Below, piece after piece: positions 1-12,400 of a stretch of 64,000 nt of DNA. Origin of the DNA: Alitta virens (lineage: Eukaryota > Annelida > Polychaeta > Phyllodocida > Nereididae); assembly GCA_932294295.1 (NCBI GenBank), contig OW028573.1:66131829-66195828 (forward strand). The letters are read 5' to 3'. The position numbers and the translations under genes were made by a program. Below the pieces are notes generated by a model. It ran no database searches. It had not been told where the DNA came from and was given only the letters and a program-made list of their open reading frames with translations. Position 1 is the stretch's first letter, and the number at the start of each line of letters is the position of its first letter.

Positions 1-805
1 CAGGTACAGTTGTCTAAGAGTCGACCATATTTTATGAAACTAACTGCAGATGATAAATGGTGGTGCCTTGTACTAGATGTCTATGCTGGGGCAAGAAAGA
101 GACCCTACAAAAGAGGTAAATAGGTAACATAGGTTGGAAACCAAGCCTTATCATCTCATAATTACATCTGCCTGTGACAGCAGGTCTTTAACAGCAGACT
201 TAGTTTCAGACCAATGCAGTTTCGAAACCCGTTTTAAAACAGCACAAGGCATGCAAAAAAATCATAAATTGCAACATAGTTGGATGCAAGCCTACCAAAA
301 AAAAAACTCACTTATGTCCTATTTTATCAGGTCAATTAATGATCTCGTGTATATCGATTGGAAGTTGTACTAGCTGACACTCAACTTGCTACCACACCAT
401 TATTTGATCAAAAAATTATCTTTCATTCAAGATAAGTCTTGTTTTCAAAGAAATATATGTAACCTTCAGACACAAGTACCTTAACATCTGACCTTTCGTA
501 ATTAATTGTCATTTATCTAAAATCAATAATAGTCAAAACAGCACGCTTTTAGTAAAACACTTTCAAGGCTCTCGAGGTCATCCTATATTTTCAGATATAT
601 CATGACAGTTTTCTTGGGGCAGGTATTAGATAACAGCTGCATATGCATCGACTTAAAAAAAAAACTTTTTACATGATTACATCAGGCACCACCACCTCCC
701 GTAAGCCATATCTATTCTTTTCACACATTTAAAAATGTGGTCTGAAAGGCAAGTGACTGTATATGATTATGGAAAAGTCAGTTTGAATAAATCACTGATT
801 GGCAG
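1..805 (+). other. intron of unrecognised plus-strand gene
   Basis: Non-coding sequence upstream of the first supported exon at 806. About 55-200 matches the 3' part of SINE family S1, described separately. The rest is AT-rich with no coding signal I can support. The ORF at 134-373 overlaps the SINE and is not protein-like. Confidence 0.5.
55..200 (+). mobile_element. SINE family S1, truncated copy
   Basis: Carries tggtggtgccttgtac, ggggcaag, ccaagccttatcatctcat and tctgcctgtgacagcaggtc, the family 3' segment. It lies in the intron of the first gene. The head is missing. Confidence 0.55.
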
Positions 806-967
806 GTACTTTCAATTCAGAAAACAGCCCATTGCCAGCTCGAGCACATACTCCCCTGGGGCGCATTCAGAGTGCACCATTGAGAGATGATGATGAACCT
901 ACAACAGATAGCGAGGAGGTCATAATTGATGGGGAAGACAGACTATCTTGGTCCTTTGGGTCATTTG
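806..967 (+). CDS. penultimate coding exon, unrecognised gene
   Basis: This is an internal exon of a gene whose 5' part lies outside the window. The acceptor is ggcag ending at 805 and the donor is gtaagt at 968. The reading enters with two bases of a split codon and leaves in phase 1, which joins exactly to the exon at 1088. The peptide contains LGRIQSAPLRDDDEPTTDSE and then DRLSWSFGSFG; it is Ser/Asp/Glu-rich and looks disordered. The polypyrimidine tract before 805 is weak, so an alternative acceptor at 819/820 (attcag) is possible. I do not recognise the family. Confidence 0.55.
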
Positions 968-1087
968 GTAAGTGCCAAATAAATGTTAAATAATGTAAAT
1001 GCATTGTACTGGATTTGCTTGACCTCAGCAATAAATGCCATAATGTATCTAAAAGATTTAACAATAATCCTTTTTTTTTTAACACAG

Positions 1088-1500
1088 GGAGAGGACAAGG
1101 CTGGTGGTCAAACATGGACCCTGGTCTATCAGGTAGCCTTCCTAACAATTTAGAAGAATCATCACCATTCACAAATCGCAAAAGGTGTTCAGTTATCATC
1201 GAGGAACATGACAAACCACCACAAACGGAAGACACTAAACCTAACCTTCACCTTCACCTTGAAAACCCTCTAGAGGTCAAAGATGACCCAGACAACTTAA
1301 GCGATGATTCTAATGACTCTGGCCTGGAAACCCCAGTTGAGCGGAAAACCACTCGCAGTCCGGACTTAAGACAGTACGAAATGTCTTATGAAACCATGCT
1401 ACGGAGGAGTTCCAAGCTTTGGCGGGAAATCCAGACTGACAAGGAAACACATGGATACGTAGATAAAAAGAAGATGGCAACTCTGAAGTTATTCTTATGA
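1088..1500 (+). CDS. terminal coding exon, unrecognised gene
   Basis: This is the last exon, with a clean acceptor (a run of t, then aacacag) ending at 1087 and a TGA stop at 1498-1500. It continues the frame of the exon ending at 967 through a split Gly codon. It encodes about 137 residues: a Trp-containing start (GRGQGWWSNMDPG), an acidic Ser/Asp/Asn stretch (DDPDNLSDDSNDSGLETP), and a basic, possibly helical tail (MLRRSSKLWREIQ, then VDKKKMATLKLFL). No domain is recognisable. It looks like the disordered C-terminus of a larger protein. The gene is tail-to-tail with DOP1. Confidence 0.6.
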
Positions 1501-1603
1501 TCTATCGTGGATAATTTAGAGATGCATTTTACTATAATATGACATTTTTATCAACAGTTACTTAGCATGCATCTGTATATAGTTGTTATGTTAATGTTAT
1601 TTA

Positions 1604-1609
1604 AATAAA
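1604..1609 (+). promoter_or_regulatory. poly(A) signal of the first gene
   Basis: A canonical AATAAA lies about 105 nt after the TGA at 1500, a normal distance for a short 3'UTR. This supports 1500 as the true end of the gene. Confidence 0.6.
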
Positions 1610-3097
1610 TTATCTTAACATCCACTTTTGTCTATTTGGATGAAAATCACACTGTCCGGTAACAGGAATTACAGCCCAACTGCACCATTGAGGTTTCAAA
1701 CGATATCCATCTAAAAAAATTGCAGTAATGAAAGTGGACTTCTGTTTTAATACATGTTTAATATTTCAAAATTCTTGAATATATTGATACAAACAATAAC
1801 AATTCACCATTTACCAGTAAGTCTTTCATCACATCAAAAGCTTAATTAAGTCAGCATAAGTGATAGAATTTGGCATAGTCATCTGTTCAAACACATTGAA
1901 GTTTATCACAACATGATACTGAGATATGCAGCTTAGCAAGTCATCGTATAATCAATTACATATAAAAATATATATCATACCTTCAGCAATCAACATTGGT
2001 CTTACCATCAAAACATGTTTTATAATGTCTTTAAATTGCTATCATCCCTAACCTAATACAGTGATGTCATATTCTTCAATACATAGTGACAAAATATTGG
2101 CAAAGTCACACATAAATTGGATAATGCTTACATGCTAAGCATATGACCTTTTACCATTAAAAGTTTTGTTTTCATTAAATGTAACCAATACAATGCTTAC
2201 ATCTCTTCAAAACTAAAGAATGTTGTCAAATTTAATATGATCTATAGACTATACCCGCTTGTAGTAAGTTTTATCATGGAATGACTAGTAAGGAGTAACT
2301 AAGAAAATAATTTTATAACAAACAAAAAAAACAACGAACAACAAAATGACCATTTGTTTTGTGTCACATTTAAATTTTCAAAAAGTAATGCCAATTTTAA
2401 ATTTAGTTTGACATCAAGAAGCTACTGTCATTTAACATTTTTCATACTTAAGACCTAGCCATTTCATAGCTTGTTTCTGTTAGAAAGACAAGAAAATAAA
2501 ATCCTGTGAAGTAGAAAAAAAACAAGAGCAGAATATTTTACATGGCTATCAACTATTTTGTGAATTGATTATATACAATTCTGCAGGATATGTGCGACGT
2601 TTTTTGTCATAAAAATCAAACGGAAGAAAATTCATAGGAATGACTCATTCAAATTACTGTTACATTCTTGGCACAAAAATCTTTGCTTGTGTTGGCAATC
2701 AGCCAAGCCAATCTGGGTTCTTATTTACAGTATGCTTTGTCGTGTAAAAGTTTAAGCTTCATCACATCGAGAAAATCACTAGCAAGCTTATTAGTATCAT
2801 CATGGTAATACCACCTTCCTTTTCCTCAGTTGTACATTTTGTAATTCAAAATCAAACAAAACCCTTACCCTGTCACACAATTTTAAAATAGTGACTCCAT
2901 ATTATGTTTCCTTACCCTTATAATGTTGTCAATCATGTTTTGAGAAAAACAAATAACATAATAGGGAAAAAAGGCTGTGCACCCTTCCATTAAAATAAAT
3001 CAATAAATATCAATGTAAAAAGTGTATAATAACTTTTCATAGACAATTTGCAAATATATGACTATTACTTAACATTCATGATCAACTTCCCCAAAAC
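1610..3097. other. convergent interval and DOP1 3'UTR
   Basis: AT-rich sequence between the two convergent gene ends. It should hold the DOP1 3'UTR on the minus strand. I saw no canonical AATAAA on the minus strand close to the stop, only ATTAAA-type variants (for example around 1745-1762 and 2230), so the 3' end is unresolved. I see no genes or obvious repeats here. Confidence 0.4.
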
Positions 3098-3418
3098 TCA
3101 TATCCGTGGCATGTTTTCCAAGAAATCTGCTTCAATCATTTTCTCGATGTTCATGCGAGCAGTGCGTTGGGATGCTGGTGACTTTAGAGGTGAGATAGAC
3201 CCTACGTTGGATGACAAGTCACTTGGCGCTGACTGCGACTTTGGTATCCCGCTTTCTTTGTTTTGTTTCAGCGTTTGGTCGCAGGTGAAACTGTCCACTG
3301 ATTGAGCAGAATTTGCGACTGTAGCAAAGAACATGTGGAGATCCCTCACCGATCGAATATGAGTCGATCGCAGCAGTAGTTGACCAGCCACTCGCTCCAG
3401 GGGTACAACGGGTCCAAA
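3098..3418 (-). CDS. DOP1: DOP1 terminal coding exon 26
   Basis: Acceptor ctactatag and stop TGA at 3098-3100, starting in phase 0. It reads [20 protein letters not shown] and [17 protein letters not shown], then a Ser-rich spacer, and ends [16 protein letters not shown]. The end corresponds to human KIEEMVEKDFLEGMIKT, so the C-terminus is complete. Confidence 0.95.
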   Translation of the reverse strand, partial: FGPVVPLERVAGQLLLRSTHIRSVRDLHMFFATVANSAQSVDSFTCDQTLKQNKESGIPKSQSAPSDLSSNVGSISPLKSPASQRTARMNIEKMIEADFLENMPRI

Positions 3419-6400
3419 CTATAGTAGCAAGAAAAAGGATATATCAGTTGAATGACCAACTTAATTTAATAACTCAAGTGCCTCAAAATTAACATTCACA
3501 AATCACGTCCTTCATAAATCACTCAAAAGAAGGGTTAGTCATGCAGTACAGCATGCACAATAACATAAAAGATCATTAGAGTCACTAACCCTCAAGTTCA
3601 TCAGTCTGTTTATTCTGAAAACATGAGGAAGGAATCCAGGTTGACTTTCTTTCAACTGTTTCATGGTTTGGTTGTCTAGTTCTAAGTAATCGAGATCAAC
3701 TCCAGGGTCGCCAGTGAAGGCCCACCGATACCTGAAACAAGAAAGTGGTCCATCAACAATGTTGCACAACTGATTATTATGAATACCTTGCATGGAAAGT
3801 AACTAATATTACAAAACTTCAACAACTTACAGCTGAAACTGTGGAAGAGCTTCAGTCGGGAGCACGAGCGCCATGTCTAAGAGTTTACACGCTGCAAGAT
3901 ACAATTGTAGGAAGCTCGGATGCTGATGTCCACTTACACCATTGCCCAAGGCCCAAGTAGAGTCCATGTTGGCTAACCTGGCCAGTTGTGACCTGTGTTA
4001 GCAAATTGATATTTTTCAAAAAGTCAGCACAATTATTGATGTAGCCTATCTCAAACGACAAAGATTTAATTCAAATGGAACAGTGACATCTTTGCAGATT
4101 AGTGGTATTACACTTTTGAGTGAAAATCATAATTAATTTCTCCCATCATTTGAGATAAATTTAGTTACAAGTATAACAAATTCATTGATAAAAATAAACA
4201 TTTCTTGCACTATGCATGAAACAACTAATCTAAAATAACTCAAAATGCTAAAAGTTTCCAGTTTTGAACTACTAATATATCTAGGATGCAGCGTGTACTA
4301 CTATGGTGCTAATTGTATGATTTGAAAACACGATGATGCTTAGTCTACCAAACATAAATGAAACTAAATGCAGCAACCAGGTATATAAACAACACTTCTG
4401 CAAATAATTTTGAAAAATTATTTCATTATAATATTGAGAAAACAGTCCAAATGACAGAAAGAATGAATAAGTCAACAAACAAAAATACAAAGGTTAGAAA
4501 AGTTTCAACCAAACATTTAAGAAACTCAGGGCTTTTAGGTGTATTACAAAAACTTCACAATAAATCATAAGAAATACACAAACTCACATAACACAAGCTG
4601 ATTTCAACAATATTGATAGTCCATAACATTTTATTTCCGAAATTTCAATCAATTGTGGCCTTACATAGAAGTCTTGATTGTCTCCTCAAGTTTAAGGAGG
4701 ACATAGTTCTTCGTAGGAATTACAAATTCCACATCACTACAGCAAGATATAATATCATGGAAATATATTAATATTCTGAAGTTCCTGCTATTCTAAAGAA
4801 CTTGTGATTTAATATATTTTATTTGCAATAGATCCTGCCAAACTTGGTATTTTTAATTCCAAGGTGTCAGTTCAAGTTGAGTTACAAAATGAATGAGATA
4901 CAAGTTTGCGAAATAATATGTTTACCAGTATAAGCATTTCGTTTTCTCTTTTTGGTAAATTTAATTGATACACCACAAACTTTCTGATTTCAGTCTTGGT
5001 ACACATGATATCACAATTAAAAACAAATCTAGGAACTCATGTGGCTCTATTTTCCTTTTTTTTGCATCACATGTGTTTGCCAAGTTTTACAAGTGCAAGG
5101 TGTACTTCACTACAGCAGTGGATATGCAAGTGGTGAGGCATTAAAATTCTAGGCCGATAGAACTAGCCTAACACACACACATTGATAAATAAGACATTAT
5201 CAAGATGAACAGGAAAATAGAGTGACTCAAATTACCAAAGCAACAAAATGAAATGCATTATTCAAGCACAACACCAAAAGGTAGAAAAGACAGTTCCTAA
5301 ATTCTTGGTGATACTCTATCCTAACAATCGTTTTATACATTTACAACTTTTAGTGTAGTATCAGCAATTTATGCAGCATTCGTGCTTTACTGACTTCATT
5401 GCAAGTGGATAACTAAAACTCTACGAAACTATCGAAGTAACCAATTGAACATGCATAACATTGTTAATGAATTTAAATACCTTTGCTTTTTCTTCAGCTG
5501 TAAACTTCAATTCAGAAGTAAAGCAATGGGATGCTTTAATATCATTCAAATCAAAATGCAGGTGTTAATGGATTTCAAAATTTTCTGAGAACGCTAGCAT
5601 TTCACATGTCAGAGGTTAATTTCAAGATGCTGGATTATACTAAAGTGAAAAGAGAAAGATGTTATGTGCTGCAATATTCTCCACTCATCCCTGTTGTTCA
5701 TGGAGAGCCTATCATGTCTATAGCATTTGACAAACTGTGTGTAAATTATCGTCACTTTAGATATAGTATATCTGACAAATTAAACTATTAACACTGAGGA
5801 AACATTGTGGGGAAGTAGAGGAGGATACTCTATGAGAGGGAGAGAGAGACATCTTTAGCTAAAATTGGTTAACTTCTTAAATCTGAAGACTAGTTAACAC
5901 TCAATTCTACACTACTCGGATTGGTTTGAATAAGTTATACATATATATCACTTATTACAAAGTATTTGGCAAATCACAATTTTATACTTTACAGTACAAT
6001 AATGATAAGATGAATACAACACAACTTCATCTACAAATAGCCAGGAGTTGTCTTAGGTCCGATAAACTTTTGGAGTTCGATGTATTGAACATGTCACAAC
6101 ATCATTCTTGTCAGACTTAAGGACTAGTAACAAAGAAATTGACAGACTGAGTGCACCAGTCTTCAGAGGAAAACTATTGTAGCTAGAAGCACTTAGAAGC
6201 GAGTACATAATCTCAGAGAAGGAACAACAAGGATGATGGCGAAGCAACACATGATGTTTCGAAAGTGGTAAGCTAAAACATTCAGCCACACGGGTAATAG
6301 TAAATGCTAGTGGTTCGATGCAGCAAACTTACAGTATATGGTTGGCACATTTGCACACCCCAAGAAGGCCCACCAGTTGTGGCAAGATCCACCCAAGCAA

Positions 6401-9400
6401 TGAACAACTTTCACAAGTCACTTAAATTCATAAGGTCATCAAAAATATCTTGAGAAATTATGTTAATGGCATAGAAATTGCCAGAAGAAAATAAATTTAA
6501 ATTAAACTTAAAATGAAAGAAACACATTCAGTGCATCAGTGACTGGTGCTCAGTGCTGGATGGTAATGCCAAACTGTTGAATATCATTAGGACAGATACC
6601 TGTCATGCTGTAGAACCCAGGCAAAAGTTTCAAAGAACCTCTCATATGGGTCTTTGCTTTAACGGAAATATATAACATAATACATATCATTTACATGTTA
6701 GAACATTGTTAAAGGTCTGCAACTTAATTATTTTATCAATGCGAGGGTTCGTATCCTAGACAATAACAGAGATCCATTCTCAGTTTGCAGGAGAATTTCG
6801 TGTTACGTGACAAGAGAGAATGATTCAAAGTATCAACCTAGGTGTAGCGTTCTCAATTAATCTGTATAGTCAAACAACAGACCCAAACCCATCTTACAGA
6901 GATAGCATACAAGGTTTTCCCTTGTCCACAAGCACATTTAAGTATATACAGTTCCAAGTTTAAGCAGATAAGAGGCTGTAACCAGGTAGACCTAATACAT
7001 CTAGTTAAAATGTAACAAACTGTAGCATAAACAAATCTTAGTAGTTCTTTTGCAGAAGATGAGGACAGTGAAAATCGTTCCTTAAGTACTTACGTCATTT
7101 CATCAGTGTCCGGTATCAAATCTTGTTCAAACTGCAGTAACACATGGACCTTCATGAGAACAAAAGAAATGCATTTTTTGTAAGACAACACAATATAGGT
7201 ACCTGTAAGTTATTAATTATATTGGCAGGACTTTTTGATTATTAATAAGACTGGTACACGGTGACATATTTACTCACAAGTTCTGTGATAATCGTCGGCC
7301 AAAGTGAAACAAGATGCTGTGGAGACATTCTCAATATGAGAACTCGGAAACACAAGAAAACTTGTGTCTGCACAGAAGGCACTGATGATATCCGAAGGCT
7401 GTCCGCTAGTCTCTCTGAAAGTAAAACAACTAACATCAAACAAAATGCTCGCGAAAAGGCAGCAATGCAAGTTCAAGAAAGTTATGACATAATATACATG
7501 TAAATAATTATAGTCATTATACATATTATATTATGCCAAGTCAAATGAATTTTTCTATTGATATTTTGTCACATCTGTAATTGTAACACTTTGTGATTGT
7601 GTATTTCTTTGATTTTGCTGTATATTTATTTTTTGTAATAATCCCAATATGCTTCATTGGCTAATCACATTACTGTGAAATAAAGTAATCAATCATCAAT
7701 CAATATACATTCTGTTGTGTGATTACCTTGAATGTCAGGCATGAACCGCTGATATTGGTCAACTTCAGAACAGAACAACGTAAATGACAGCCTCTTGAGA
7801 AGCTGAGCTTTCTGTTCAAATTCTTGTTCTCTGCTGCTGAATAAACTGAGAGATCCGCTGGGCGTTACCACCACTCGTGCTGCAAAAAGCAATATAGAAA
7901 TTTTAAATGTACTTCAACTAGTCACATTGAAGAGTGCTTATATATCATACTTGAAATTTAGGTGTGGGGTCCAAGTGGCTTTGGTAATGACAATACATAT
8001 TCAGCGTGATCATTTATGATGGCAAATATGCAGATTGCATAGCACTCAGTGAAGTGACTTTGATCAACCATTGGTGTTACAAGAGTAGGTCACATCCACA
8101 AGGTTCTCATGTAATTAGTTATTACATCATAATTAAGTTTTGAGTATGTCAATGCAAGAGCAAAGAAAGACATTGAATTTGATTTCCACCAAAGCACAAT
8201 ACCTAATAAATCCTTGAAGGTCAATTTGTCATGTGTCATAAGGTTGTCAATGATAGTGCACCAATAACCAATACAGACATCATCCATCTGGAAGAAGCTA
8301 GAGTCCAACAGCAGATCAAATGCCTCCCTTCTCCAGGCTTTCCTTGTGTATTGGTAGCTGCTCATGCTGGCTAAAATTTGAGAACAGGCTCTGAAGCTTG
8401 GTAAGTTGTGAGGGCTGAAAAGGAAAAAAATTGAAGAAAATTGTAAAATGAAGGCTGAATGTCTGTCATTACAATTTAAACAACAGTTACATCTTTACTC
8501 GCAAACAACTGCTGCACTTTCCATTTGATTGTGCTCCTTCCTTCTTATTAGACTGATATGCATTACAAACAATTAAGGCCCTAATTGCTAGTTCCTCTGA
8601 AGGTTACCTTGAACCTATTACTGAGCCATTCAGCTCATTGTTCAAATTAAATAATTATGTTTAAACTAATTGGTGGTGCCTTGTACTTGGCGTCTTTGCT
8701 TGGGGCAAGTAAAAGACCCATGGGGTAAATTGTGTAACATGATGTGGATACCAAGCCTTATCATCTCATTATCATGTCTGCCTCTGGCAGTTGGTCGTAT
8801 GAGCTGAATAAGCTTCATGCCAGCAGCATTAAGACAATACCATAAAACACAATTACCTATGGTTTCTAAGATAGGGAAAGACATGGTGCATGGTAGAGTT
8901 CAGGAAAGGCACAACTTTCTCTTTTTCATCGCTACTGTATATCACATCAAGAAGTGGAGCTATGAGTTCCGCCAGCATGATCAAGGCTTGTACACTGTAC
9001 TGCCGGTAAGATTTATTTTCCACTGGAGGAGTAGGGGGTGTCCCATCTGAAACAAATTCATTTCAAATGAAGATCAGCCATTATTTTATATATTTTATGA
9101 TACAAAAACAGCTTCAAACAGTGGCTCCCTTAACAAAGATCATACTACTTAAAACACAAATTTTTACATCCAATTTAATTTACTCTCTTTGTACATCATC
9201 ATTATGACCAGTAAATAGCACCCCCTCAAAGGTTCTGGGTTAAGGATCAAATTTGAACAGGCCTGCATCACCATGGCATGACGGAAAAGAGCATATCCTC
9301 CATAACTCTTTGCTCCACCCCACCCTGTTGCAAATGGGTACTTGGCTACATGCAGTGATGACAATTGTAGAGTACTTAACCCGAGATGTGCCTGTCAGGC

Positions 9401-12400
9401 TGCATGGTGAGTGTATGCTTCCCAGGGAGCTGATTAAGGCTCAAACTTGAACAGGCCTGCTGAGGGATTGTGAATTCCGCAGAGTACGTCCATCAAATAA
9501 TGAAGACCCTAAACTCTGCACACATCTAAATTTATATTTATCCCAAAATGGTCCTTGTACAAAGTGCTACAACAGCTGAGTTGACACACAGATCTTCAGT
9601 TCACAGACTCCGGTTACCTTCATTTTCAGCTTCCAAGGTTTCCTCATGCTCCAGCAGATCCATCTGAGGTCCTGGTTTCACAGCCAAATTTCGCCGCAAC
9701 CAAGTGGTCTGTTCGAGTGATGCACCAGCTATCTCACTAGAAGCCTCCAGCAACTTTTGGGTGATGTCCTGTAAATCTTTCTGGTCCTTCCTCTCCTCAA
9801 ACATAGGCACTTTAAGGATGAATTCGTTCAAAATCCTGAAAATAGTCGAGACAAAATCAGCTTAGCTATAGTTGTATCCAGTTGTATCATTGAATTGAAC
9901 ATCTATTAAAACAATAACTAAAAGACAAAAGCAGATCATCATCATCCTCATTTCAAAACCAGTAATACAAATATAGAGCAGTACACCATTGTTGAACTTA
10001 CCCAAGCAGAAGAAAAACAGCCGGGGGTGACAAGTTCAGTTGCAATCCTTCCTTGAACAGTGCGAGAAGACTCGGCCACGAGTCAATCAACTGACCTCCA
10101 CTTGTCCTTTGTACATAAGAGTAGAAGAACTGAACCATGCTCACTTCCAGGGGTGTGCGTTTCTAGACAATTTAAAGACAACAAAATCCAAACATATTAT
10201 TCAAATAACAAAAGAATTATTTGCAATAACACAAACCACCACTATATTTTCAAGAAGAGACACATTACAGCGGAGCTTCCACAGGAAAGTCACCCCTTAA
10301 AGAAATTTTTTAAATCCAAGTTCCTTCTTGTCAAATATTTCAGCGACCAATGTGGAAACTATAAAGTACAACCCATGGACCAGAATAACACCATTTGTCA
10401 CCAAGCCCTTCATTGTATAGATAAAATAACTTCCATACCAGGACATTCTATACAATTACAAAGCAAAGATGACATATAAAGAGAGGACCCACTTGGACGA
10501 CCATCAGAATATCCAACTACCACAACAAACCCACACAAAAAGCATTTGGCACCTAAGACCAATTGCATCAGTATCAAGTTTGCAAAATGAGACACTAGAA
10601 AAAGCCATGTAGGTAAAATTATCAACAAAACTGGAGTATTAAAAACTGCCATTTCATCAGTCAAAGCAAAACTGATGAAGAAGGTAGGATGATAAAAATC
10701 TTAAAAACTAGAACGGGCACCATTCACAGAGTACACTGTCTATCGCTAGCAAAATACAAATTACACTTTTAATAGCTGTTTCAACTAGCGGCAAAAATAA
10801 CATGAAAACTTCAATGAAATAAAATGCATTCCAAGGTGCCACATTCAAATTATGTTTGCAGTAACTTGTATCATATTACGATGTACTCATAAAATTTCAC
10901 TTGCAAATCAGGTAGATATATCCATGCAAAGCATTAATCTTAGGACAGTTATTTTGTAATTAATTTTTCATTAAGGATTTTTGGCAAGTAAAAATCAAAC
11001 ATGTCATCTTTAAAGTGTTTTGACTTACTTCCTCAGATGATGTACTCTGCAATAAATAATTTACTTACAAAAATACCAATCGAGACATGTTTTTGAGTAG
11101 TTTCTACTTGCTTAAAACATGTTTAACTTAGCAACAGCTAATAAGGAATAAACAGTTCACAAAACGAAAGCACTGAATTTTACTAAATTAAAGGATATGT
11201 AAAACATCAATATTATTGACGCACAAAAATAATTTGACGGCATAATTGACGAACACATTTATAAACTAAGTCTACATTTGCGATATCACTACAGTAGGAG
11301 GTATAATGGTTTCAAATCAAGATCTCATACCCTGTAGCGATCCTGGCTGGTTGGTGGAGGAGATTTCATGACTTGCTTGATGGTCTGGATTAAGGTATCT
11401 GTTGGCAGGACTTTGATTGCAGAGATCAGTTCAACAAGCAACAGCTGATCTTCACAAGCTTTTGGGATGACCTGCTGGACCTGACATAGCAATAAAAGTA
11501 ATGGAAGTAGAAGATTGTGTAAATACTTTATGACACTGCAATGATGTAAATTATACGTTAACAAATCAAATTTTCTAATTTGCACAACTTATGAATTGCA
11601 TGGCAGACTATAATTTTTCAGTTAAGATTTATATATATATATTTATACATTGTGTATAATAAATAGCAGACATCCTGACACAACAATTACACAGACTGTA
11701 CAAAAATAATATAATTAAACGCCATGTTGTAATCAAAGTATAGCAACATCTTATCGTTTAACTAGTTACACATTCAATGACACCTTATTCAATTACACTA
11801 CAATGTTGATCTTGAGTATACCTAAGAGTTTAGATAAACGTATGCTTACCCTCTTGGAAGCATTTCGTATCCTTCGATCATTCCAGACTACAGCAACTGC
11901 AGCAAGCATATTGACTCCATGGTGACGAGCAACTGGACTGACCAGTTCCAAAATCTGTTGTCTCACAAACTGCAATGAGCGAGAACAATTAGAGTGTCAA
12001 TTTGTGGTAGATTGTTTTGGTAATACGCAGATTTACAATAAATTTAAGTCAATAAGAATTGACTCCCACATCAAACTCACCTTTGGCTGTCCCATAGTCC
12101 ACCAGGCAGGTTTAGAGCGGACCTTTTCGTGATCTGCTTCAGATGTTGTAGCAGCTTTCCATAGTATGGTCAAGCATGACAAAATGCGAGGCAGATTACT
12201 AAGCAGCTGTCTTCTCGCTTCTGTCACTGGAGACATGACGTTGACGCTGTCTTTTGCTGGACTTGGTTCCTGAAAGATGTGAAAAATATGTTACCTATAG
12301 AATATAGATACATCATGCATGAACAGATTGGTGTCGATGCTGAGGCAAGTAACAGACCCAATCAATGGGGTAAGGTGTAACCTGGTGTGGCCTCCAAGCA

